Shown in pieces: positions 9,083-17,427 of a DNA stretch of 23,273 bases; position 1 is the first letter of the stretch; every line of letters begins with the position of its first letter. Under the pieces are notes generated by a model, which saw nothing but the letters and a program-made list of their open reading frames with translations, made no database searches and was not told where the DNA came from. The stretch covers positions 1-23,273 of the forward strand of contig KE600730.1 of assembly GCA_000444245.1 (NCBI GenBank), read 5' to 3'. Origin of the DNA: Botryllus schlosseri (lineage: Eukaryota; Chordata; Ascidiacea; Stolidobranchia; Styelidae). The position numbers and the translations under genes were made by a program.

Positions 9083-9876
9083 ATGGTTACCATATTTTTA
9101 GATCCAAAAAAGAGGACACTTATTACAAGTTTCAAAATATATTACCGTATATAGCGGACGATAAAACGAGGTAATATAAAAAAAGTACGATAAATATTAT
9201 TGGGTTGACTAATAAAAAAACTTGACTCCTGAAACACCCGCTTCCACGGAAGTTAGTTGGCGTTGCCCACTTTCTTTTGGCCCAACTTGCCGTCACTGCC
9301 GTCAAAATCCAATTTACGCGTCATGTATGGCAGTTTTTAGTTGTCCGTGTAAATTTAGGGTTGTATATAGAACGAAAATCAATTTAAAGCAAACATGTTT
9401 AAAAGAAGGTCCTTGTTTAAAACAGGTATTTTTTTTCAAGCCACGACGTCGGGAATAATCAATTGGGACGTCATAGTGGATAGACATTGACAATCGAAAA
9501 TATAGGGTAAATATAGCTTTTTTGATGACATATCTACGTCCGGTAGCTGCTGAATCGAATATTTTGAGGTTTCGCACCATCCCATATCGTTTACGTCGGC
9601 TATATCGGGTGGTAATCGTCCGTACCCTCATGCAACATTTTTTAGGAAAGTATTTAAACAATTCGGGCATAATTATACAACTTCAAAAAACTCAATCATT
9701 TTAAAGGCCTTTGTTTAGAACACTGTTTAAAACATGTTTCAAGCAAATTGTTTTAAACAACCATTTGTTTTAAATGCAACCCGATGTACAATCGTCTGGC
9801 CCTCAAAGCTATAAAGGCGGGTGATTTGTCAAAAAGGAGGACTAATTCTCCTAAACGAGGACGTACGGTAACCCTA
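9083..9876 (-). mobile_element. hAT-like element, TAGGGTTACC family, host of a nested element
   Basis: The left end reads ATGGTTACCATA and the right end TACGGTAACCCTA. Relative to the copies at 7303 and 10600 it is reversed: the GTCCTC-rich end lies on the right as GAGGACGTACGG, and the internal phrase TTAGTCAACC appears as GGTTGACTAA near 9203. The flanks (ATATCTAT against ATATTTAC) are only weakly alike, so the TSD has decayed or is misplaced by a base. Without the element nested at 9356-9784 and its TSD copy, it is about 357 bp, matching its relatives. Confidence 0.7.
9356..9784. mobile_element. Nested hAT-like non-autonomous element rich in GTTTAAA
   Basis: The inverted ends read TAGGGTTGTATATAGAAC on the left and, as complement on the right, TCGGGTTGCATTTAAAAC. 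Pairing continues through several GTTTAAA-type phrases (9390-9430 against 9710-9775). The flanks TGTAAATT (9348-9355) and TGTACAAT (9785-9792) match at 6 of 8 bases, as expected of an old 8-bp hAT target duplication. The element is 429 bp and sits inside the member of the TAGGGTTACC family at 9083-9876. The open frames within it, on either strand, show no transposase motif. Confidence 0.6.
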
Positions 9877-10263
9877 ATATTTACCCCCGAGACATTTCAC
9901 CTTAGTAAGTATATCGCCGCTTTTGAATTTTATACCGCACCTAAATAGATTTATCTGCTGCTATAGTAAATTGACGTGAAGATGATTAAGAGATAAGATT
10001 CAACTTGAGTCTGAACAAAAATTCAATCGGTTGAAAATTAGATGGCATAACCAGCGTGCTTAAAGATACACTGTCATACAGACGCAGAAGTGAGATTTTA
10101 CGTGGGTATGTGGAGTGGGATCGGTTCAGTCACGGTCGCACGAGAAAGTATTTCGCTATATGCTATTAGAATTATCCACAAGATTGACCGTTTTATGGCA
10201 AAAATGTGATGTCTCAATTCAGGCACTGCACTCATAAATGTAGCACAGTTGGGCAACTGGTCA
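9877..10263. other. Unannotated stretch up to the assembly gap
   Basis: No gene or paired repeat was supported here. Confidence 0.4.
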
Positions 10264-10314
10264 NNNNNNNNNNNNNNNNNNNNNNNNNNNNNNNNNNNNN
10301 NNNNNNNNNNNNNN
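10264..10314. other. Assembly gap (51 N)
   Basis: Fifty-one unresolved bases abut the AAATTAGATT-type unit of RP1, which elsewhere (21709-21905) forms a tandem array. The gap may hide a collapsed array, and its true length need not be 51. Confidence 0.95.
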
Positions 10315-10488
10315 CAAATTAGATTAAAATCATAGCTACTCAGTTTTTCCTTCTTGGAATTAGAATTACTGGATTTGCGAAAACTTGGACATTGAATCAG
10401 GTTCAGTTCACAGCTCATCAGAGTTCATTGTGATAAGCATGAGAATGGCAAATGTCTGTACAGCAAGCGTGATCGTTTCGCACTATAC
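10315..10488 (+). repeat. RP1 repeat, left part of a copy split by a transposon
   Basis: It begins with CAAATTAGATTAAAATCATAG and then carries TTCAGTTCACAGCTCATCAG, GTTCATTGTGATAAGCATG, GAGAATGGCAAATGTCTGTA and CGTTTCGCACTATAC, the same order as the copy at 6747-6900. It stops exactly where the hAT element at 10489 starts and resumes at 11408 with AGTTCTTCTATAGCATTTTC, then TGGAAAATGAG to 11438. This shows that the transposon landed in an existing RP1 copy. Confidence 0.8.
10481..10488. repeat. Target-site duplication of the 10489 hAT element, left copy
   Basis: CACTATAC is repeated exactly at 11400-11407. The uninterrupted site is still visible in related RP1 copies as CGCTATAC. Confidence 0.9.
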
Positions 10489-11399
10489 CAGTGGTTCCCG
10501 ACCTTTTTGTCTTCATTCCTCACTTCAGATTTATTCCGAGACTTCATTCCCCACTACCCAAAACTTTTGTCATTGTGGAGCAGCTATATGCTTGTTTGAT
10601 AGGGTTACCATACGTCCTCTTTTAAGAGGATTTGTCCTCTTTTTTGACTTTTTTGAAAGTGTCCTCGGACGACGCCCAAATGTCCTCTTTTTCGAGATTT
10701 TGTCCTCATTTTTGTGAATTTAGGTAAAATATAGGGTAAAATTGGACTTAGATACAGTAAATCAGCACTGAAGTAGCGCTCCGGCGGGTATTTCGAGAAC
10801 TGGGCCGGAAAGTTGACTTTTATTTTTTAATTTTTTAGTCAACCAATGTGAAGGTAAAAACTGTATTTTGTGCGCTGAGCGGAAAAGTTGATCTTTTTCT
10901 TAGTCAACCGACCACGCAGTGGGAAAAATTTACCATTTTTTTAGGATTTTCCTCCGGTTTTGCAAGTTTGAAAATTTTGAAAAAGTGTCCTTTTTTCAGA
11001 TTTCCAGAATATGGTAACCCTATTGTTTGATTACTCATGACACGCAACCACACCAGGACGCAAGACAATCGCCTATAACTCCAACATAAAACGTATTGTG
11101 AACCGATACCGGTAACCCTCAAAATTTAGCGAAAGCGTTATTTCACGTCATACTGGTCGTGCTGGATGCGTTTGTGACGCCATCAATGGCTATCCAGAGT
11201 TAAAAAATGAGTTTTGTGATCAACACGCAATATAATTTTCGATACATACATTCCAGAGCAGTTAACTGGTAACGGTATTGACGCATGTCTCCGTAAATAT
11301 GTAGATTGTAGACTGTCCTGTATATAATGTTTAACAAATGCGCCTATTCCCCACCAGAAACCATTGAATTCCCCACCACCCACCGTTTGGGAACCACTG
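10489..11399. mobile_element. Non-autonomous hAT element, CAGTGGTTCCC ends, interrupted
   Basis: The left end CAGTGGTTCCCGACCTTTTT pairs with the right end GTTTGGGAACCACTG, with perfect 8-bp TSDs CACTATAC. CAGTGGTTCCC-type termini with 8-bp duplications are typical of hAT elements. About 480 bp belong to this element, and the rest is the nested element at 10600-11022 with its extra TSD copy. Internal TTCCCCAC phrases recur near both ends. No transposase motif was seen, so it probably moved using an enzyme supplied in trans. Confidence 0.9.
10600..11022 (+). mobile_element. Non-autonomous hAT element, TAGGGTTACCATA ends, best-preserved family member
   Basis: The 13-bp terminal inverted repeat TAGGGTTACCATA is exact at both ends, and the 8-bp target duplication TTGTTTGA is exact (10592-10599 and 11023-11030). 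The 423-bp interior has a left half with repeated GTCCTC TTTT phrases and a centre with two TTTAGTCAACC or TTAGTCAACC phrases. It lies wholly inside the hAT element at 10489-11399, so it is the younger of the two. Open frames here on both strands (10385-10717, 10848-11030, 10904-11122) cross element boundaries and are not genes. Confidence 0.92.
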
Positions 11400-11407
11400 C
11401 ACTATAC

Positions 11408-11438
11408 AGTTCTTCTATAGCATTTTCTGGAAAATGAG
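11408..11438 (+). repeat. RP1 repeat, right part of the split copy
   Basis: This continues the RP1 copy interrupted at 10488 and ends in CATTTTCTGGAAAATGAG, homologous to GCATTTTTAGGAAAAGCAG at 6882-6900. Confidence 0.7.
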
Positions 11439-11474
11439 AAATTACATTAGAATTCAACTAGACTTCAGAGCAGT

Positions 11475-11600
11475 GGTACCCAACCTTTTTGGATGTCGGA
11501 GCCGCATTTCCAACTTCAGAGTACATGTGGAGCCGCATGACAACACTGGAGTAGGCTACTTATACCGAGACTTTAAAAGTATCTAGCCCACCTCTGGATC
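11475..11600 (+). mobile_element. Left end of a further hAT-like element
   Basis: CAGTGGTACCCAACCTTTTT followed by GGATGTCGGAGCCGC is a typical hAT left terminus, and a second GGAGCCGC phrase lies about 40 bp further on. No matching right end was found before the next element, so the copy is truncated or diverged; its right limit is arbitrary. Confidence 0.5.
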
Positions 11601-11737
11601 TCACCACCCACCTAATTCTAAAGCATGCACATTGCACATAGACTTCTATGAATTCCATATCGCATATTTTAGCATTGGTAGACGCAGATTGGCGAGTGCT
11701 ATTCATTGAAACGAACTGAAAATGTGTGTCGTTATGT

Positions 11738-11745
11738 GATATAGC
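11738..11745. repeat. Target-site duplication of the 11746 hAT element, left copy
   Basis: GATATAGC is repeated exactly at 13228-13235. Confidence 0.9.
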
Positions 11746-11949
11746 CAGGCCTGTTTATTTTTGGATATTGGGTTTTATTTTTGGAGATTCTCCAAAAATA
11801 AGATTTGAAAACATCCAAAAATAAGCTTTTTTGGATGATGTTTTTTTTGAAGTTTTGTAGTGAAATAAGCGAGTTAGAGCAGTGTAAATACTTTTGAAAC
11901 AGCTAGGAAACTCACAAAAACACACACACAAAACGGAAACAGCATTTGT

Positions 11950-12040
11950 GTGATGGAGGGGGTTTCGAAACGTTAAAAGTAGTGCTAGTGTGGTGACGCG
12001 CTGCACCACTCGGCCCTGTGCCGCAGGCCAAATACCGCCA
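11950..12040 (-). mobile_element. Possible tRNA-derived SINE head inside the hAT element
   Basis: On the minus strand GGCCGAGTGGTGCAGCGCGT (about 11998-12017) resembles the A-box region of class II tRNA genes (Ser or Leu type). CGTTTCGAAACCCC (about 11962-11976) resembles a B box. The order and spacing fit a tRNA-like promoter, with a TG- and T-rich segment downstream. No TSD or clear tail was located, so this could be a SINE fragment carried as cargo or a chance resemblance. Confidence 0.4.
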
Positions 12041-12173
12041 CCTCTATACAACAATCACTTCGTCCACACGATGCTGGGACTGAATGGCTACCTCAGACGG
12101 CAACAGAACTTCATCCGGGAGATAAAAGTACGTGCCCCAAGTTTTGTGACACCTTGATACCCGTTGGTTGTCA

Positions 12174-12506
12174 ATGAATAAGGTGAACACTTGTTTGACC
12201 GGACATTGTATCAAAATCCTCGAGGCTATGAACAGGGAAAGTCCGTCCTGTGCACTTTCTTTGCAATGGTGGATCCAACTGATCGTTCTCGATCGCATGA
12301 CCACAAAGCTGAGCACCACAGTCACGAAGCTTCAGGAACTTGGCCTTCTGATCGTGGCGCAGCAGGAGGAGCTCCATCGCATGGTCGAACGCCTTCGAGC
12401 TCTGTGCCCAGCAGAAGACTGGGTTAGTGACACGCGCGAAAAGGAAGGTTTTCTGATCAGAGGGTGCTGGGCTGTCAGGTTCAATGAGGCACGCAACTTA
12501 GTGTAA
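12174..12506 (+). CDS. Possible captured coding fragment with a coiled coil, inside the hAT element
   Basis: From an ATG at 12174 this frame is open for 110 codons. Its middle (about residues 40-80) has heptad-like spacing of leucine, valine and isoleucine with polar residues between, including KLQELGLLIVAQQEELHRMV followed by ERLRAL, as in a coiled coil. Another frame is open over 12191-12427, so openness alone is weak evidence, but the heptad pattern exists only in this one. It does not resemble a hAT transposase. The most natural reading is a fragment of a host gene carried by the element, or element-specific sequence that is no longer coding. Confidence 0.3.
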   Translation: MNKVNTCLTGHCIKILEAMNRESPSCALSLQWWIQLIVLDRMTTKLSTTVTKLQELGLLIVAQQEELHRMVERLRALCPAEDWVSDTREKEGFLIRGCWAVRFNEARNLV

Positions 12507-12705
12507 GATCAAGGGTGAGCAATTGCAATAATATCTACGAAGAGGAGAAGCATTTCACGTTCGAGGTAACCGGCAGGGTTAATCGACATCATAAAGAAAA
12601 TTTAAGTTGCCCACAATGAGAGGGGTCAGCCCTGTCTACCACGCCAAGTGGTGCAACTAGGGCACTAGGTGACAGGACAGAACACCGGGGTCGACTGTCG
12701 AACAA

Positions 12706-13167
12706 GTGGACACCTGTGGAGATACAGAATATCGAAGACCGATTCCAATCCATTTCTCTCCGATACAGACGGACGTCACTTTCAAGAACATTAATGACGA
12801 GCACTTGTCAGGAGCAAAGACTTATAAGATTGAAGAATTAGGAGAATTTGAAGCCATTCGACAGTTATTTGGACCCCGATGTTTCCCACGACTGCGAAGG
12901 TCGAGTCCGATTTCTCGAATATCAAGGGGGAGAAGGGTCTTGACCGGGCGTCTCTCACTGCTATTTTCTTTAGAGGGCATTTTCCAGGTCAAAGACTTTG
13001 TGACGAAGGTATTGGAAAGTTGGATCAAGATCACAGATGATGTCGATGTGTTGGAGGACATGAATATACATGATAATAACATACTTCCGAGGACGTTTCC
13101 TAGTAGTATTAGGATTAAAAACACCTCCATTTCTTATTTTTGGAGATTCTCCAAAAATAAATTTTGA
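12706..13167 (+). CDS. Unrecognised 153-codon open frame running into the hAT right end
   Basis: This frame opens with GTG and reads through the subterminal palindrome of the hAT element. Its end (SYFWRFSKNKF) is therefore transposon-terminal sequence, not conserved protein. The part before about 13110 is protein-like (for example KTYKIEELGEFEAIRQLFGP), but no domain was recognised. There is no good ATG start. It may be cargo of host origin or a chance frame; a minus-strand frame is open over much of the same span. Confidence 0.2.
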   Translation: MDTCGDTEYRRPIPIHFSPIQTDVTFKNINDEHLSGAKTYKIEELGEFEAIRQLFGPRCFPRLRRSSPISRISRGRRVLTGRLSLLFSLEGIFQVKDFVTKVLESWIKITDDVDVLEDMNIHDNNILPRTFPSSIRIKNTSISYFWRFSKNKF

Positions 13168-13227
13168 AACATCCAAAACTAAGCTATTTTTGTTATTTTT
13201 GGAGAAATCCAAAAATAAACAGGCCTG

Positions 13228-13235
13228 GATATAGC
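13228..13235. repeat. Target-site duplication of the 11746 hAT element, right copy
   Basis: GATATAGC, identical to 11738-11745. Confidence 0.9.
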
Positions 13236-13550
13236 TCTTCATGCATTACAGCACTTGGTGCACAAGTTTGGGGGGATTATACGCTGAGCAATATTGGACT
13301 TATTGCAATTTATACTTGACTATGAGACGTTATTTTGATGTTAGTAAAAATGTGTCGAAATTTACTCTTCACAGAGACGATATATAAAAGTCTATGACCA
13401 GCAGAACCCACGATATATTCTTGTCTGACGGGTAGGCTATTCAATGTATTCATCCATGCGTTTGTTTTAGCTGTTCATAACATGTATTCGACTGACCTTG
13501 ACCATGCAAACATTTTTTCCAATTCCATTGTTCGCAAAGAAAGATGTTGC

Positions 13551-13574
13551 GGGGCCTACGATATCGTAGGCCCC
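13551..13574. repeat. Perfect 24-bp palindrome
   Basis: The half GGGGCCTACGAT is followed immediately by its exact complement with no spacer. No paired copy or element boundary is visible around it. It might be a palindromic binding site or a relic of a terminal repeat. Confidence 0.8.
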
Positions 13575-13713
13575 GGGAGTAGCTTTTTGCTAGAATGTAC
13601 CTCCTATGATCCGTGATACAAAATAATATACAATACTGTTATGTATATGAGCTTGATAATAAAGCATTTAAGTGTAAAGCACGGGTATGAGATAACATTT
13701 TGGAATAAGTTGA

Positions 13714-13782
13714 CAGGTCCGGCCCGCGAGCGATTTGAAGGTTTGAATCCGACCCTCGACGCAATTTGAGTTCGACACCCTG
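13714..13782 (+). mobile_element. Right end of a hAT-like element
   Basis: The segment GGTCCGGCCCGCGAGCG to GCAATTTGAGTTCGACACCC followed by TG reads, on the minus strand, as CAGGGTGTCGAACTCAAATT followed by GC and later GGGCCGG, a common hAT terminus. It resembles the right end of the element at 21474. The left end and TSD (expected CCTTTCAT-like) were not found, so the copy is partial. The minus-strand open frame across this segment (13639-13950) is incidental. Confidence 0.55.
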
Positions 13783-15225
13783 CCTTTCATACATATATGT
13801 TCGGCGCCTCTGTAATACTGATGGTAATGTCCGCTCGAAAGAAATATAGCTCAAATACGAATACGATACACCGTCACAACGCGAAAAACTAACACACGGC
13901 ATCTTGGACAGATAACAGCTTGGGATACAAGAAAAGTGAAGAAAAGTCATTCACCTAATATTTTGTAGTTTAAAGAACGGTTATTTTGTACAACGGCTCG
14001 TTGCCTTTATTCATTCAGTGTGAACAAGGTTCAAAGTTACGGAATAGATTGGTTTGCGAGGATTAGTCGTAGACATAATTATATATCGCTGATGAATTAT
14101 TATATTCGATACATTGCGCGATGCACACAGGAATATATTGGAAAAGTAAGAAGTAGCAGTGCTAAAATGCCATGATCCAGTCTCCCACAATGTCAGTAGT
14201 ACAATAAATTAATCATAACAAATCCCATTGAAATCAATCGGCATTACGTCAGTCAATTCGACGTTTTCAGTTATTGCGCGGCCTGCAGACCCGCCAATTT
14301 GTTTACCACGGAAAGATGTTGAACAGGAATACAATTCAGAAGTATTTGCGATGGATGGAACACAAGCTTTTTGTCGTTATATGTGACATATGACATAAGT
14401 ATCAAATGTTTAAATGATATCTTGCGATGAGGATTGATCCATGTGATTTATCCTGGTATTTGTTGCATCCAAGAGTTCTCTATGTTCCCATGGGTTGTAC
14501 GACAAGTTTCTGGTATCATGTTGCATAACTCCTGGATTTACAACAAACGCTCGTATTAGTTTAGTTGAGGCAAAAACTGTTCAAGGACAACGTTGGCATT
14601 GATAGCGGTATACAATATTAGCGTAACGCAACGCATTCGACGATACTATCCCACGAGGTCAGAAAAATGTCCTGAACTGAATAGGCGTACATACATTGCG
14701 CGCAATCACCACCTCCCCAAGCAATCCGCCGCACCTGCCTGATTTGGGAAGTAAAACCAGGAGATGGACGCCTTTATCGATATGATAAGTGAGATGTGGT
14801 TTCGAGATAAGTTGAAACATGTTTTTTTTCATTATGTCATATTATTGTATTCACGAAATTTGATACCTTTTGATAGGTTGGTGGTTGTTTATTAGTTTAA
14901 AAATTGTTTAAATTCACAGATATTTGTAAAGGAAAATTTCCCGCAATAAGACACCCTGGCTTAGTCAACACCAGTAGCTCCTAACCGGGGTTGGCTGGAA
15001 GTCAGGACACACAACCGACTCATACAGCAAAAGTAAATATTCATGATAATCTTCTTATTTTGAGGGAAAGTCATTTTCTTTCAAGAATTAACACTGTTGT
15101 TGACGCGTAGTTCATTTTGTGCATCAGTATTATACAGTGATGTATTAGATATGTATTGGGGTGGATTTTGTTATAGGCGAAAATTTGTGGTTAACTTTTA
15201 ATGGTTCGCCAGATTTGGAAATGTT
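13783..15225. other. Unannotated intergenic stretch
   Basis: No supported gene, RNA or paired repeat was found in these 1.4 kb. Local AT-rich runs are present. Confidence 0.45.
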
Positions 15226-15232
15226 AACCACA

Positions 15233-15254
15233 CCTATATATAATATATATATAT
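15233..15254. promoter_or_regulatory. TATA-like (AT)n tract
   Basis: CTATATATAATATATATATA lies about 140 bp before an open frame at 15376 and is followed directly by GC-rich CGCGCG. It could act as a TATA box for a transcript starting near 15260-15275, or be a plain AT microsatellite. No initiator or downstream start codon supports the promoter reading. Confidence 0.25.
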
Positions 15255-15375
15255 ATCGCGCGTACAAGGCCACACTTTAAGACGAATTTCATCGCCGGTC
15301 GAGTGTTTTAACGAGGGGAGAGGTTCATAGAAAGTGACCGAGATTCAAGCATGCGGAATTGATTAGCGTTGATTG

Positions 15376-15582
15376 AAATCGACTGCAATAAAAGAACAGA
15401 AATCGATAGAATATCGCTCAATAGATCGCGGCCTTGTGCTGGAAAACTATATTAAGACGAGCGATGTCCCTTCGGAATTATCGGTAAATGATGACGTGAA
15501 CGCACCAGGACGAAGGGGAACCAAATCACATAGATTTAATTTGCCTGAAATGCAATTGGCCTCCCACTACATTCTTACTTGA
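15376..15582 (+). CDS. Short open frame without ATG, possible exon
   Basis: The frame is open for about 69 codons after a stop at 15370 and has no ATG until its last quarter. If coding, it must be an internal or last exon; AACAG before AAATCG is a weak acceptor candidate. The product is polar and lysine- and arginine-containing (for example KTSDVPSELSVNDDVNAPGR) with no known domain. Codon content is more CpG-rich than the flanks, which is the only positive hint. Confidence 0.2.
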   Translation, partial: KSTAIKEQKSIEYRSIDRGLVLENYIKTSDVPSELSVNDDVNAPGRRGTKSHRFNLPEMQLASHYILT

Positions 15583-16750
15583 CTAATCAGACGACCGCCA
15601 CTTCCAAACTACAACTGGTTCTGAAAACTGTATGCCAAGATCCTGACAGCACATTAAAAATGGACGATATCTCGCAGGCTTCGAGTTATCCGAATAAAAC
15701 AGGAATATAACAGTATACAGATCATGCTGGAAGTTTTTCGAATATTGACTATTTTTGGTTTCAATTTAGTGCCTTAGCGGTGATGCAGTCGTGGCACATT
15801 CGACATTTTGAGAGAGGGTCAGGTCTGAAGTCCTTTTAACGTCAACGATGTTTCTTTATCTAGATTCATGTCACAAACATAACTGTAGTACGGTCCGGTC
15901 CAGTGCAACCGAGCAAAGCTAGAGTCCAAGCAATAGAATCATCGTGATGAAATCAATATTTCGAGATATTGACAGACTTTCAATCTGTGAAGTCACATAA
16001 CAAATGTTGGAATGACAGATGAAGAATAGATAACCTCGTACACGTCCAATTGCTCTTTGCAAATAACTGACTTACCAAGTTTTAACAGCAGCAGAACACA
16101 CCCATGAACAGCGCAAATTATTTGACATTGGTGAAACTACGTGTACCACGACAAGCGACCGTTTGAAAAATGATCCAATACGCGTAATGAAGAAGGAATT
16201 ATTTGTGAAAGTAAATGATACGAAACTAATCCATGCCCATTGCCCATTGGACTGCTGCACAATTTGAAATCGATAAATGACTAAAAGAAGGAATATACGG
16301 GAGCATGAATAAGTAATGAGAAGACATCCAGTTGTTTTGATATTTAGATATATCGTAACTCGATAATCCGACAGTCCTGTCGGGGATGCGAGGCGAAGAG
16401 AGACGAAATGATTTCTGAAATTACCACTTGATGCGGGTAAATGTAACGTTCATTCCTGCGGTAAACAGCTGTTTCATAACATGAAGAAGCGAGAAGAAAG
16501 ATAGGTGCATGATAACATAGCATCTCCAGGTCGAGAGAATACAGAATAATGACCGTCAGCTATAAGATATACCGCACGAGTTTCCTATAGGTTGTTTGGT
16601 TCGAGAACACCGTAGAACGTTGGCAACAGACTGTAGTTCAATATCCTTTCAATATCGTTCAAATCTCGTAGTGCAATTGCAGTACGTTGTGCTCAGCGAT
16701 GTCCAGAAACTAGATCAGTAAATTGAGAGTGTTTGACCTGGCGTGCCTGG
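15583..16750. other. Unannotated intergenic stretch
   Basis: No supported gene. A small 7-bp hairpin, CCGACAG TC CTGTCGG, occurs at 16368-16383. Confidence 0.45.
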
Positions 16751-16758
16751 AGCTAAAG

Positions 16759-17269
16759 CAGGGGCGGGCAACTTATCCAGTCGGCGGTCCAAATTTGGAA
16801 GAAATGAAGTAGCCTACTTGGCGGGCCGGATTCCTGAATCGATACATTATTCGCGTATTTATCCATCTATATACAAGGGATAAATAGTATTTAATTTAAC
16901 TTGAAGCATCAGACATAGAGGCCGAACTGTTTTCAATGAATTTATTTACCCAATGTACTTCAATATAGCTGTTGAATTGTGGTCAATCAACGTTATCAAC
17001 AAGTTCTATTAAGTCCAGTTGCATGTCTGACGTAGAAACCCTTCGATAAAGACGGCACGTGCACATCAGTTAAATTGGAACGCAGCATTGTAATGCTAAT
17101 GTTCATGGTCGAAAATGTTTGCTCGCAAATGTATGTAAACCCGAACAGAACAAGTATGGTTTCATGGCCATCTTAGTCGGGTTGGCAAACTTGGATTCAT
17201 TCAGTGCCGCATAAAATTTGTCCGAAAACTGACGGAAATTGTCTGCGGGCCGTATGTTGCCTGCACCTG
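16759..17269 (-). mobile_element. Decayed hAT element retaining a transposase C-terminus
   Basis: The left end CAGGGGCGGGCAACTTATCC pairs with the right end, which as complement reads CAGGTGCAGGCAACATACGG followed by CCCGC. The flanks AGCTAAAG (16751-16758) and CACTAAAG (17270-17277) match at 6 of 8 bases, so the TSD is old. The transposase remnant on the minus strand confirms the family. At 511 bp most of the element is missing. It ends about 160 bp before the start codon of the cysteine-rich gene. Confidence 0.8.
17000..17243 (-). pseudogene. hAT transposase C-terminal (dimerisation) fragment, frameshifted
   Basis: The minus strand of about 17143-17000 encodes GFTYICEQTFSTMNISITML followed by RSNLTDVHV. 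This matches the hallmark hAT dimerisation region (Y-x-C-E-x-x-F-S-x-M-N, then R-x-x-L-T-D-x-H). Just upstream, in a different frame (about 17243-17144), lies FRQFSDKFYAALNESKFANP followed by TKMAMKPYLF, the expected preceding part. The protein is therefore broken by a frameshift between the two and lacks the zinc finger and most of the catalytic domain. It is a clear relic that cannot supply transposase. Confidence 0.85.
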
Positions 17270-17310
17270 CACTAAAGTATTTTCTGATTTCGAATTCTTT
17301 CTATCAGACA

Positions 17311-17369
17311 GTGAAATCTTTTCTCAATCTATAGTTCTCCGCATAACGCCTGCATTGCTATTGTCGCAG
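17311..17369 (+). other. Candidate 5' untranslated exon of the cysteine-rich gene
   Basis: This segment is bracketed by a good acceptor (TTCTTTCTATCAG before 17311) and a good donor (GTCGCAG then GTAATAG at 17370). In one frame it is open throughout. It could be an upstream exon of the gene that follows, or a coincidence, and no start codon lies in it. Confidence 0.25.
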
Positions 17370-17427
17370 GTAATAGATCTGTAAATACATACTTAACCAC
17401 ATTCTGGAATCTGTGGTCGTGAAAGCG

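Larger units (their letters stand above)
11746..13227. mobile_element. hAT element, 1,482 bp, CAGGCCTG ends, GC-richer cargo
   Basis: The exact 20-bp inverted termini CAGGCCTGTTTATTTTTGGA are flanked by exact 8-bp duplications GATATAGC, which defines a complete hAT insertion. Just inside both ends lies the self-complementary phrase TTATTTTTGGAGATTCTCCA followed by AAAATAA, then a CATCCAAAA-type phrase, on the left near 11773-11825 and on the right near 13133-13185. The interior from about 11990 to 13110 is richer in G and C than the ends and contains open stretches, but no recognisable transposase motif. The element therefore looks non-autonomous, with unrelated cargo. Confidence 0.92.

Noticed and set aside
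10385-11122. Open frames of 60-110 codons on both strands
   Set aside because: They cross exact transposon boundaries and target duplications, so they cannot be ancestral genes.
12044-12377. Minus-strand frames in the GC-rich hAT interior
   Set aside because: Several frames are open on both strands because the sequence is GC-richer; only the plus-strand heptad frame shows any protein-like pattern.
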